Shown here piece after piece: positions 45,572-53,761 of a stretch of 64,000 nucleotides of DNA. Position 1 is the first letter of the stretch; the number at the start of each line of letters is the position of its first letter. The translations under genes and the position numbers were made by a program. Under the pieces are notes generated by a model. It ran no database searches and was not told where the DNA came from. It saw nothing but the letters and a program-made list of their open reading frames with translations. This DNA is from DASZHA01 sp035938265 (lineage in GTDB: Bacteria > Chloroflexota > Dormibacteria > DASZGP01). The stretch spans positions 1 through 64,000 of the forward strand of contig DASZHA010000081.1 in assembly GCA_035938265.1 (NCBI GenBank), in the 5' to 3' direction.

Positions 45572-46777
45572 ATGAGCGATAGCCTCCCGACGCCCGCCGA
45601 CGTCCAGCGCGGGCGGCAGGCCGACCGGCGGCCGCGGTCAGCCGATCGGCGGCGCTGGTCGAGCGTGGTGGCGACGACGTTCCACGTCGCCTGGCGAAAC
45701 CTAACCGGCGAGCGGCGGCGCTGGGCGGTCAGCACGATCGCGCTCGGCATCGCCGCGATGCTGGTGATCTTCCTCGAGGGCACGGCGCGGTGGGTGACGA
45801 GCTCGGGCACCGCCTACCTCGACCACTCGGGGTCGCACCTGGTCGTGGCCCAGACGGGCGTGGACGACCTCCTCTTCGCCCAGTCGATATTCCCGATGTC
45901 GACGTCAACCCAGGTCGGCCAGGTGAACGGCGTGGCGTCGGCCGCCAGCATCGTCGGCGTCAACGGCGTGGTGTCGGTGGGCGGCGCCCACCTGCCCGTG
46001 TACCTGATCGGCTTCCAGCCGGGGCAGGCTGGGGGACCGTGGAAGATGCAATCCGGGTCGGGGGAGCCGCACGGCTCTGAGGTCGTCCTCGACCGCGGCT
46101 TCGCCCGCGTGGCCAAGGTGGAGGTGGGGCAGACGGTGAGGCTGTTCGGCCAGGACCTGAAGGTGGTTGGCACCTCTGCTGAGACCGACGCCGCTGGGGA
46201 TTTCTTCGTCTTCGTCCCCCTCGAGGTGGCGCAGAAGGTCGCTGGTGATGGAGCCGTCAGCTACAGCCTGGTCACGGTCAGGGACCAGTCCTCCGCGGGA
46301 CAGATCGCCTCGAGCATCAACCAGCTCCCCGGGGTCCACGCGCTGCCCAGGAGCGAGATCGCCGCCAACGACCGCGCCATGATGACCACCAGCTTCTCGC
46401 AGCCGGTGCAGATCGTGGCCCTGGTCGGCCTGGTCGCAGGCGTCTTGATCACCGGGATCGTCCTTTACACCACGACGGTGGAGCACTCACGGGACTATGC
46501 CGTGCTCAAGGCGATCGGAGCCAGTGGCGGGGTGGTCTATGGCAGCGCCCTGCTACAGGCGGTTGTGCTCTCCATCGGCGGCATACTGCTCGGCTGGGGT
46601 ATGGCGACTGCGATGGCGTTTGCCTTCGATACCTGGGACCCGGTGGTCGAGGCGCAGCTCGACGCCGACCTTGTGATCAGCGTTGCCGCCGTCATCCTGG
46701 TCGTCAACGTACTCGCCTCATTGCTGCCGATCCGTCACGTCAGCCGGATCGACCCGCAGGAGGTCTTCAAGGCGTGA
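45572..46777 (+). CDS. MacB/FtsX-type ABC transporter permease
   Basis: The 401-residue protein has one membrane helix near residue 50 (WAVSTIALGIAAMLVIFLEG), a large extracytoplasmic MacB-like domain and three C-terminal helices, the FtsX topology. Family motifs include the GQTVRLFGQDLKVVGT segment of the periplasmic core and the late AIGASGGVVYG coupling turn. Such permeases move lipids, peptides or drugs, or transmit mechanical signals, rather than import solutes. It is coupled to the ATPase gene by a GTGA overlap. Substrate unknown. Confidence 0.88.
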   Translation: MSDSLPTPADVQRGRQADRRPRSADRRRWSSVVATTFHVAWRNLTGERRRWAVSTIALGIAAMLVIFLEGTARWVTSSGTAYLDHSGSHLVVAQTGVDDLLFAQSIFPMSTSTQVGQVNGVASAASIVGVNGVVSVGGAHLPVYLIGFQPGQAGGPWKMQSGSGEPHGSEVVLDRGFARVAKVEVGQTVRLFGQDLKVVGTSAETDAAGDFFVFVPLEVAQKVAGDGAVSYSLVTVRDQSSAGQIASSINQLPGVHALPRSEIAANDRAMMTTSFSQPVQIVALVGLVAGVLITGIVLYTTTVEHSRDYAVLKAIGASGGVVYGSALLQAVVLSIGGILLGWGMATAMAFAFDTWDPVVEAQLDADLVISVAAVILVVNVLASLLPIRHVSRIDPQEVFKA

Positions 46778-47463
46778 ACGTCATGACCGATGGCGTGAAC
46801 GTCGTCACCGAGGGGCTCTCCAAGACGTTCGGCGCTGGGCCGACCGCCGTCACCGCGGTTACCGACGCCAACCTCTCGGTGGAGGCAGGCGAGGTCGTGG
46901 TCCTCCTGGGGCCGTCGGGGTCGGGCAAGACCACTCTCCTTTCGATGATCGGCGGCCTTCTGCACCCGACCTCGGGCCAGGTAATGCTCGGCGGTCAACG
47001 CCTCGAGGGCAGGCCGCGCGACCTGGCTCGCGTACGGCTGAACTCGATCGGCTTCGTATTTCAGACGTTCAACCTGCTGCCCGGTTTCAACGCCCAGGAG
47101 AACGTCGCGCTGCCGCTGCGCCTGCTCGGCGTGCCGGCCGGTGCGGCTCGGGAGCGGGCCACGGAGATGCTGACCGCGCTGGGCCTTGGTGAGCGGCTGA
47201 CCTCGAGCCCCAAGACGCTCAGCGGTGGCGAGAAGCAGCGTGTCAGCCTGGCGCGCGCGCTGGTGGCGGAACCGACTGTGCTGCTGGCTGACGAGCCGAC
47301 CGCCAGTCTGGATACCAACACCGGGCGGGACGCCATGCGCGTCCTCAGCTCCTCTGCCCGCAGCGGGAGGCAAGCCTGCCTGGTGGTCACGCACGACACC
47401 CGCCTGGTGGAGTTCGCCGACAGGGTGATGCGGATCGAGGACGGGCGGATCCTGGACAGCTGA
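46774..47463 (+). CDS. MacB/LolD-type ABC transporter ATP-binding protein
   Basis: The 229-residue ATPase has Walker A GPSGSGKTT, a Q-loop in FQTFNLLPGFNAQEN, signature LSGGEKQR, Walker B VLLADEPTASLD and the H-loop in VVTHDTR. The FNLLP segment is characteristic of the LolD/MacB group that partners FtsX-like permeases. GTG 46774 overlaps the permease stop; ATG 46783 is an alternative. It powers the permease encoded just upstream. Confidence 0.92.
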   Translation: MNVMTDGVNVVTEGLSKTFGAGPTAVTAVTDANLSVEAGEVVVLLGPSGSGKTTLLSMIGGLLHPTSGQVMLGGQRLEGRPRDLARVRLNSIGFVFQTFNLLPGFNAQENVALPLRLLGVPAGAARERATEMLTALGLGERLTSSPKTLSGGEKQRVSLARALVAEPTVLLADEPTASLDTNTGRDAMRVLSSSARSGRQACLVVTHDTRLVEFADRVMRIEDGRILDS

Positions 47464-47517
47464 GCGGGGTACAATCGGCCGCCGGCAGGTCGGCAGCCAG
47501 TCACGGGGGAGAACAGG

Positions 47518-48786
47518 TTGAACCACTCACGGATCTTTCTTGGCGCTCTCGCCGCATCGGCCTGCGTGCTGGCCGGCTGCAACCTCACCTCAACGTCCAC
47601 CTCCAGCTCGTCTGCCGCGGACTCGGTCACCATCGTGCTCAACACTCCGACCGGCAAGCTCCCCTACGTCGCCTCGTTCACGCAGCAGGGCGCGCAGCTG
47701 GCCACCGACGAGATCAACAAGGCTGGCGGCATCAGCGTTGGTGGCAAGAAGTACCAGGTCAAGCTGCTGGCCTTGGACAACGAGCTCTCCCCGACCAAGT
47801 CGCTGGACAACGTCAAACGGGCGGTGAGCGAGAAGGCGGTCGCCATCATCGACGACGGCTACACGGTGGATGCGACCTACCAGGCGGCCGCGGATGCGGG
47901 CCTTCCCATCATGATCGACTACGACACCAACGCGGCCCTGGTCGACGCCACCAAGCGACCCAACGTCTACCGTATCGCGCCGCCCAACGACGCCATGGCC
48001 GAGCACCTGGCGGCCTATGTGGGCGCCAAAAAACTCCAGCTGGCCCTGGTCCACGACGACAGCGACTACGGGCAGGACGGCGCCAGCCACCTCAGGGACG
48101 CGTTCAGCAAGGCCGGCTTCCCGCTTTCGCCCGACGTCACGATTCCCTCCACCGGCACCGGGTATTCCACCCAGGCGCTGCAGGTGAAGCAGAGTGGCGC
48201 CACCGGCGTCCTGCTCTGGGGCCGTGCACCCTCGATGGCGCAGTTCATCAAGGACTACCGCGGCGGCGGCGGCACCGCGCCGATCTTCGCCGGACCGAAT
48301 GCTGAGGACCCCATTGTCCGCACCCAGAACGCGGATCATCCCGAGTACATCGAAGGTCTGACATATGCATCGTTCCGAATCACCACCGAGGTCGGTCCGG
48401 ATCCCTGGAACGCGTTCCGCAAGAAGTACGAGGACCACAACTTCAACAACGGCTCCGCCGACTTCAAGGTCGGCGTCCAGACCAAGGCCAAGAAGGACGT
48501 GGTCCAACCGCCCGACTGGCAGCTCTTCCCCTACGACATGGTCTACCTGGTCAAGGGTGCGCTGGAGAAGTCAGGGAGTGTCGAGACATCGGGGAACAAG
48601 CTGATCACGGCCCTCAACGGCGTGCAGATCAAGAGCGGCAACGGCGATAACCGAGGCTGGACAAAGGACAACCATGAGGGCGTCGTCGATGACGACATCT
48701 ACTTCGCCACCTTCACCGACATGAAGTTCAAGCCGGTCCAGGACGATGCCCTCTCCAAGTCGCTGCCCCCGATAGACCAGGAGTAG
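47518..48786 (+). CDS. Liv-type ABC substrate-binding lipoprotein (orphan)
   Basis: The 422-residue type I periplasmic-binding protein has a lipoprotein signal with lipobox LAGC (Cys at residue 20). A Ser/Thr-rich linker leads into the Leu/Ile/Val-binding fold: ATDEINKAGGI, ALDNELSPTKSLDNVKRAV and ALVHDDSDYGQDGASHL are its hallmarks. TTG 47518 follows GGGGGAGA. No LivHMGF permease or ATPase genes are adjacent, and the upstream MacB-type pair is not their kind, so it may serve a distant transporter or act as a sensor. Ligand likely an amino acid or similar small solute. Confidence 0.87.
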   Translation: MNHSRIFLGALAASACVLAGCNLTSTSTSSSSAADSVTIVLNTPTGKLPYVASFTQQGAQLATDEINKAGGISVGGKKYQVKLLALDNELSPTKSLDNVKRAVSEKAVAIIDDGYTVDATYQAAADAGLPIMIDYDTNAALVDATKRPNVYRIAPPNDAMAEHLAAYVGAKKLQLALVHDDSDYGQDGASHLRDAFSKAGFPLSPDVTIPSTGTGYSTQALQVKQSGATGVLLWGRAPSMAQFIKDYRGGGGTAPIFAGPNAEDPIVRTQNADHPEYIEGLTYASFRITTEVGPDPWNAFRKKYEDHNFNNGSADFKVGVQTKAKKDVVQPPDWQLFPYDMVYLVKGALEKSGSVETSGNKLITALNGVQIKSGNGDNRGWTKDNHEGVVDDDIYFATFTDMKFKPVQDDALSKSLPPIDQE

Positions 48787-48793
48787 CGGGGCG

Positions 48794-48867
48794 TGGGCCC
48801 TGCTGGATTCGAACCAGCGACCGGCGGATTATGAGTCCGCTGCTCTGACCGGCTGAGCTAAGGGCCC
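48794..48867 (-). tRNA. tRNA with CAU anticodon, probably tRNA-Ile2
   Basis: The minus strand folds into a cloverleaf: acceptor GGGCCCT/AGGGCCC with discriminator A at 48794, D arm from TTAGCTCAG, anticodon stem GCGGA/TCCGC around loop CTCATAA (anticodon at 48831-48833), and T arm CGCTGG/CCAGC with TTCGAAT. The D-loop GAGCAG, the TGGTCGCTGG junction and the acceptor stem resemble bacterial tRNA-Ile2, whose CAU anticodon is lysidinylated, more than elongator Met. CCA is not encoded. Met remains possible. Confidence 0.85.
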
Positions 48868-48895
48868 CGGCCGAAAGGTTAACCCTGACAGCCGG

Positions 48896-49279
48896 CTACT
48901 CTGTGGAAGCTGGGCTGGCCTCCGGGATCAAACGCCGGACCTCGGCGCTGAGGGCTTGGAGTGAGAACGGCTTGGTCATGAAGGCGTCGGCGCCCGCCTC
49001 CTTGGCGGCCTCCTCGACCTGGGAGTTGGCGGTCAGCATCACGATCCTGATGTCGCCACCGCCGTCCATCTCGCGCACCTGGCGACAGACCTCAACCCCG
49101 CTCATTCCCGGCATCATGGCGTCGAGGACCATGATCGCCGGGTGGCGCAGGCGCACCTGGGCCAGGGCCTCGCGACCGTTGGTCGCCACCCGGACGGGGT
49201 AGCCCTCGGTTTCGAAGTGAAGGGCCAGAACCCGCACCAGGGGCATGTCGTCGTCGACCACCAGGACCTCGGGCTTCAT
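48896..49279 (-). CDS. Single-domain response regulator (CheY-like)
   Basis: The 127-residue receiver domain has the acidic pocket VVDDD (D9-D11), phosphoacceptor Asp in IMVLDAMMPGMSG, switch Thr in VMLTAN and Lys in MTKPF. There is no output domain. ATG 49279 overlaps the stop of the REC-PAS-GGDEF-EAL gene (ATGA), placing it as the last gene of a signalling operon. It could act as phosphate sink or output for the membrane kinase at 51854. The tRNA lies just downstream. Confidence 0.88.
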   Translation of the reverse strand: MKPEVLVVDDDMPLVRVLALHFETEGYPVRVATNGREALAQVRLRHPAIMVLDAMMPGMSGVEVCRQVREMDGGGDIRIVMLTANSQVEEAAKEAGADAFMTKPFSLQALSAEVRRLIPEASPASTE

Positions 49280-51411
49280 CGCACCCTGGCCTCGCCGCGC
49301 AGACGCGCCGCCGACTCTCCAGTCTCGGCGCCAATGCCCCAAGCGGACTGCTTCAGCCAGACCTCCAGCTCCGCTGGCAGCAGCGCCTCGCTGATGTAGA
49401 AGCCCTGGGCCGCGTCGCACCCCAACGACTCCAGCACCAGCCAGGTGTCCTCGTCCTCGACCCCCTCGGCGGTGACCCTGAGGCGCAGGTTGTGACCGAG
49501 GTCGATCGTGGGCTGGACGATGGCGGCGTCGTCGGGGTTGACGGCCATGTCCCGCACGAACGAGCGGTCGATCTTGATCTCGTCCACCGGCAGGGTCTTG
49601 AGGTAGCTGAGCGCCGAGTACCCGGTACCGAAGTCGTCGATCGAAACACCGACGCCCATGTCGCTGAGGCGGCGCACGGTGCGGTCCGCCTGGGCCACCA
49701 TGATCGCGCTCTCGGTGATCTCCACGGTCAGCGCCGAGGGGTCGAGCTTGTACTTTGCGAGGAGGTCGCGGATCATCTCCGGCAGGCTCGCCTCGTGAAG
49801 GTTGGCGGCCGACAGGTTGACCGCCATCGACAGCTCCAGCCCGGCGCGGCGCCACGCATCGAGCTGCTTGAGCGACGTTTCCAGAACCCAGCGCGCCAGG
49901 GAGCTGAGAAGGTCGGTCTGCTCGGCCATGGGGATGAACTGATCGGGCGGGATCAGGCCGCGCACAGGGTGCCGCCACCGAACCAGCGCCTCAACGCCGT
50001 ACGTCCGGCGGGTCCTGAAGTCGACCTTGGGCATGTAGTGCAGCTCCAGCTGCTGGTTGCGAATCGCCTGCCGGAGCTCGGTCATCAGTGCCAGCCGGCC
50101 GGCGCTGTGCTCGTCGTGTTCCTGCGAGTAGATGGCCAGGCCGGTCTTGTTGCGCTTGGCGACGTACATCGCGACGTCGGCGTGCCGCAACAGGGTCTCG
50201 ACGTCGCGGCCGTGCTCGGGGAATTGGGCGATACCGATGCTGAGCCCGGCGTCAATCCGGGCTTCGCCGATGGCGAAGGGAAGGTCCAGCGACGCCAGGA
50301 TCTTTCGGGCGGTGACGATGGTCAGCTCCGCCGACGTGGTGTTGGTTGGCAGCACGCCAAACTCGTCGCCGCCCAGGCGAGCCACGGTGTCGGCCTGCCG
50401 CAACGCCAGCCGCAGCCGCTCCGCCATCTGCTGCAGCAGCAGGTCGCCGGCCTGGTGGCCCAGGGAATCATTGACCTCCTTGAAGCGGTCCATGTCCATC
50501 ACCAGCACCCCGAAGGACGAGCTGTCGCGGGTGCCGGTGACGATCGCATGGGAGAGGCGGTCGGTGAACAAGGTGCGGTTGGGCAGCTCCGTCAGGGCAT
50601 CGTGCAACGCCAGGAACTCGAGTTCTTTCTCGGCCTTGCGGCGCTCGGTTACGTCCTGTACCACGCCGATGCTGTACAGCGGTTTACCCTCTTTGTCTTT
50701 GACAAGTGACACGCTGACCTGCACCCATACCACGTCACCGGTCTTTTTCAGGTAGCGCTTCTCGATCCGATAGGCGTCGTTCTGGCCGGCGAACATCTGA
50801 CGCGAGAGGTCGGCGGCGGGGTCAATGTCATCGGGGTGGGTGATGTCCTCGATGCCGAGCTTGACGATGTCGTCGTGCTCGTATTCCAGCATCTGGCAGA
50901 AGGCATCGTTGACCTCGATGAACCTATAGTCCGAACCCACCAGGGCGATTCCCACCGAACCCTCTTCGAAGACCCGCTGGAAGCGCTCCTGGCTCTCGCG
51001 TAGCCGCTCCTCAGTGGCTCGCTTGGCATCCCGCATGGTCTTCTGGTCGAGAGCCTTGGTGACCGCCGGCGCCAGCCGCGTGAGGCGGTCCTTGAGCAGG
51101 TAGTCGGCGGCGCCCATGTGGATCGCCTCCACGGCGACGTCTTCGCCGATGCTGCCAGACACGATGATGAAGGGGACATCGATGTCACGCTCGTTGAGCA
51201 GCTTGAGGGCGCTGATGGCGTCGAACTGGGGAAGGTTGTAATCCGCCAGGATCAGGTCGTAGCTGGAGCCGAGCTGTTGAAGGTAGTCCGCCTTGTTGTC
51301 GACGCGTGTGACCTCGGCGTCGTAGCCCGCTACCTTGAGCTCGTGCATGACCAGCTCGGCGTCAGGGGCGCGATCCTCCAGCATGAGGACGTTGATCGGA
51401 ATCATCGACAA
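49276..51411 (-). CDS. REC-PAS-GGDEF-EAL cyclic-di-GMP enzyme
   Basis: The 711-residue protein has a receiver domain (residues 5-125; Asp in DLILADYNLPQFD), a PAS domain (about 145-270; GIEDITHPDDIDP, VVQDVTERRKAE), a GGDEF domain (about 280-435) and an EAL domain (about 450-695). The GGDEF signature is intact (RLGGDEFG), and EAL is intact (YGVEALVRW, EITES, DDFGTGYSALSYLK). Both synthesis and breakdown of c-di-GMP are possible, controlled by phosphorylation of the receiver. It starts 4 bp after the Rcp-like regulator gene and overlaps the next gene. Cytoplasmic, no membrane helices. Confidence 0.93.
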   Translation of the reverse strand: MSMIPINVLMLEDRAPDAELVMHELKVAGYDAEVTRVDNKADYLQQLGSSYDLILADYNLPQFDAISALKLLNERDIDVPFIIVSGSIGEDVAVEAIHMGAADYLLKDRLTRLAPAVTKALDQKTMRDAKRATEERLRESQERFQRVFEEGSVGIALVGSDYRFIEVNDAFCQMLEYEHDDIVKLGIEDITHPDDIDPAADLSRQMFAGQNDAYRIEKRYLKKTGDVVWVQVSVSLVKDKEGKPLYSIGVVQDVTERRKAEKELEFLALHDALTELPNRTLFTDRLSHAIVTGTRDSSSFGVLVMDMDRFKEVNDSLGHQAGDLLLQQMAERLRLALRQADTVARLGGDEFGVLPTNTTSAELTIVTARKILASLDLPFAIGEARIDAGLSIGIAQFPEHGRDVETLLRHADVAMYVAKRNKTGLAIYSQEHDEHSAGRLALMTELRQAIRNQQLELHYMPKVDFRTRRTYGVEALVRWRHPVRGLIPPDQFIPMAEQTDLLSSLARWVLETSLKQLDAWRRAGLELSMAVNLSAANLHEASLPEMIRDLLAKYKLDPSALTVEITESAIMVAQADRTVRRLSDMGVGVSIDDFGTGYSALSYLKTLPVDEIKIDRSFVRDMAVNPDDAAIVQPTIDLGHNLRLRVTAEGVEDEDTWLVLESLGCDAAQGFYISEALLPAELEVWLKQSAWGIGAETGESAARLRGEARVR

Positions 51412-51414
51412 TGC

Positions 51415-51852
51415 TCAGTTGGCGTCGGGCAACGGCGGGCGGTTGAGCAGCAGCCAGTACAGCCCCAGCTCGCGAACCGCTTCGGTGAACTGCTCGAAGT
51501 CCACCGGCTTGACGATGTAGCTGTTGGCGCCGCAGTCGTACCCGCTGACAATGTCGCGCTCCTCGCGCGAGGAGGTCAGCAGCACCACCGGGATGTGCTT
51601 GGTGCGGGGATCCTTCTTGACCTGGCTGAGGACCTCCAGTCCGTCCACCTTGGGCAGCTTGAGGTCCAGCAAGATGACGCGCGGAGACTGGTCTAGATCA
51701 CGCCCCTCATAGGCGCCACGGGCGAAGAGGAAGTCGAGAGCCTCCTCGCCGTCTCGGACCACGTGCAGACGGTGCGACACGTGGTACTTGTTGAAAGCGT
51801 GGAGGGTGAGCTCCTCGTCGTTGGGGTTGTCCTCGACCAACAGGATCTCCAC
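51415..51852 (-). CDS. Rcp1-type single-domain response regulator
   Basis: The 145-residue receiver protein begins EILLVEDNPNDEEL, typical of the small regulators paired with phytochrome-like kinases (Rcp1/CheY-like). Phosphoacceptor Asp is in VILLDLKLPKVDG, with a switch Thr/Ser in VVLLTSSREE and Lys in YIVKPVDFEQF. GTG 51852 is chosen: it sits one base past the kinase stop with GGAG upstream. ATG 51897 would overlap the kinase by 44 bp and adds a non-conserved leader. Confidence 0.85.
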   Translation of the reverse strand: MEILLVEDNPNDEELTLHAFNKYHVSHRLHVVRDGEEALDFLFARGAYEGRDLDQSPRVILLDLKLPKVDGLEVLSQVKKDPRTKHIPVVLLTSSREERDIVSGYDCGANSYIVKPVDFEQFTEAVRELGLYWLLLNRPPLPDAN

Positions 51853-51853
51853 C

Positions 51854-53728
51854 TCACGCTCCAAGGGCTGCAATCCCCGTTTCCATCCCTGGTTCATCCT
51901 CCCCCAATGTGAAGTAGAAGGCGGCCCCCTGACCGGGCGTTGACTCGGCCCAGATCCGACCACCATGTCGGTGAATGATCCGCTGCACTATTGCCAGCCC
52001 CGCACCGGTGCCCTCGTACTCGTCCGCCCGGTGCAACCGCTGGAAGACCCCAAAGAGCTTGTCCGCGTACTTCATGTCGAACCCCACCCCGTTGTCCTTG
52101 ACAAAGTACACGGTCTCGCCATTCTCGTGCCGTGTCCCGACCTCGATCGTAGCCGGGTTGCGGTCACGAGTGAACTTGGCGGCGTTGCCGATCAGGTTAG
52201 CGTACACCTGCTGCAGCAACACCAGGTCGGAGCGGCTGTTCGGCATCTCGCGCACTTTAAAGTCGATGATGCGGCCGTTGGCGCTCGCCTTGAGGCCGTC
52301 GATGACCCGGGCCACGACATCCCCGGTGTCAACCAGCTGGTGCTTCATCTCCTGTCGTGTGAGACGCGAGAAGGTCAGCAACCCGTCGATCAGCCGGCCC
52401 ATGTCCTCGGCGTTGGTGCCGATCAGGCCGAGGTAGCGCTGGCCGTCCTCGTCCAGCTGTTCGCGGCTCTCGTCCATCAGGATGCGGGAGAAGCCGTTGA
52501 TCGCGCGAAGTGGCGCCCGCAGGTCATGGGAAACGGTGTACGAGAACGCCTCCAGCTCCTTATTGCTGGCCTCCAGCTGCTCGGTGCGCTGGGCGACACG
52601 CTTTTCCAGGTTCAGGTTGAGCTGACGCAGCTGGTCCTCGCTGTCGCGCAGCGACTCCACCAGCCGAACCCGCTCCAGCGCGGCGGCGATGGCGGCGCTG
52701 TACGCGGTCAGCCGCGCCACCTCGTCGCTGCCGAAGAGTGGCGTGAAGGGCCCCGAGAGGACGGCCAGGCCGCCGGCTCCGCCACTCCCGTCCCAGGGCA
52801 GTAGGATCGCGCTGCGACTGGGCCCGAGGCTTACAACCCCGCGTTGCCCGGTGCGCAGCTCGGCCATGAAACGCTCCTGAAGGGACTCGTCGACGCCCTC
52901 GGCGATGAGCACGTGCCCGCTCCCGTCGGATACCAGGCCGCCGTCGGCTCCCACCAGGCGCGTCGCCCATTCCAGCGACTTGCGCGCCAGCGTGGTCCGG
53001 TCGGGGGAGAACAGCAACAGCTCGCGCACCGCCTCGGCGGCGGCGCCCTCCTCGCGTTCCCGCCAGTACCGACGTATCCACTTCGGCGGCGCAAAGGCGA
53101 TGTAGAGGACGGGGATGATGGCCAGGGTGAAGAGCTGGATTCCGATCTTGTAGATGTCATTGTTGGCCGCCGGCGCCGCCCCGATCGCCACCACCAGCAC
53201 GAGGACGATGCCGCCGTACCCGGTGCTGAGCGCGCGCAGCCGGGCGCGCTGGACCGCGGGACGGCCCCTTGACATCAGCCAGAGCCGGAAGATGGGCTCG
53301 ACCACGGTCGCGATCCAGACCCCGAACAGGACGATGACCGCGGCCAACTGGAGCGGCTTGGGCATGTCGGGGAATAAGACCAGCGGAATGGTGCCGGCGG
53401 TGGCCACCAGCACGGCAAGGCCGGCGATGGTCTTGGTCCGACGCTTGAGCGGGACCAGGCTGTCGCGGAAAAGGAGCAGGGAGTAGCCGGCGCCCATGAA
53501 GCCGGCGAGGGTGAACACACTAACGCCGGTCTTGAGGCCGGCGGGCAGCAGGTTGTCGACCTGGCTGATCAGCGAGACAAGCGCCAGGAGCCCGATGGCC
53601 AGCGCCAGGTAACGCCGGCTGGCGCCACGCTTGCGGATCCAGTCGGCCAGGGTGATAAGGGCCAGCAGGCAGAAGCCGGCCGTGCTTGCATATTGGAGAG
53701 TTGCCTGGACGGTACCCATCCCCGCCAC
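51854..53728 (-). CDS. Membrane histidine kinase with seven-helix sensor and GAF-like domain
   Basis: The 624-residue protein begins with about seven hydrophobic helices (residues 10-215), followed by a GAF-like region (about 230-360), a coiled linker (LEKRVAQRTEQLEASNKELE) and phytochrome-type HisKA with His401 in SHDLRAPLRAINGF. The HATPase domain has NLIGNAAKFTR, VKDNGVGFDM and YEGTGAGLAIV. It probably senses a membrane signal and phosphorylates the small regulator encoded immediately downstream and the receiver of the GGDEF-EAL protein. The ATG at 53719 is an alternative start. Confidence 0.88.
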   Translation of the reverse strand: MAGMGTVQATLQYASTAGFCLLALITLADWIRKRGASRRYLALAIGLLALVSLISQVDNLLPAGLKTGVSVFTLAGFMGAGYSLLLFRDSLVPLKRRTKTIAGLAVLVATAGTIPLVLFPDMPKPLQLAAVIVLFGVWIATVVEPIFRLWLMSRGRPAVQRARLRALSTGYGGIVLVLVVAIGAAPAANNDIYKIGIQLFTLAIIPVLYIAFAPPKWIRRYWREREEGAAAEAVRELLLFSPDRTTLARKSLEWATRLVGADGGLVSDGSGHVLIAEGVDESLQERFMAELRTGQRGVVSLGPSRSAILLPWDGSGGAGGLAVLSGPFTPLFGSDEVARLTAYSAAIAAALERVRLVESLRDSEDQLRQLNLNLEKRVAQRTEQLEASNKELEAFSYTVSHDLRAPLRAINGFSRILMDESREQLDEDGQRYLGLIGTNAEDMGRLIDGLLTFSRLTRQEMKHQLVDTGDVVARVIDGLKASANGRIIDFKVREMPNSRSDLVLLQQVYANLIGNAAKFTRDRNPATIEVGTRHENGETVYFVKDNGVGFDMKYADKLFGVFQRLHRADEYEGTGAGLAIVQRIIHRHGGRIWAESTPGQGAAFYFTLGEDEPGMETGIAALGA

Positions 53729-53761
53729 TCTAAACCGTCGTTTACCGGTTTGAGATCGGTA

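Noticed and set aside
47470..47475. TACAAT as a -10 element for the binding lipoprotein gene
   Set aside because: The only -35-like match (TGGACA at 47453) is about 11 bp away, too close for a normal promoter.
53732..53751. AAACCG/CGGTTT inverted repeat between the cyclase and kinase genes
   Set aside because: Short arms with an eight-base loop and no U-run; could be chance in a 33-bp gap.
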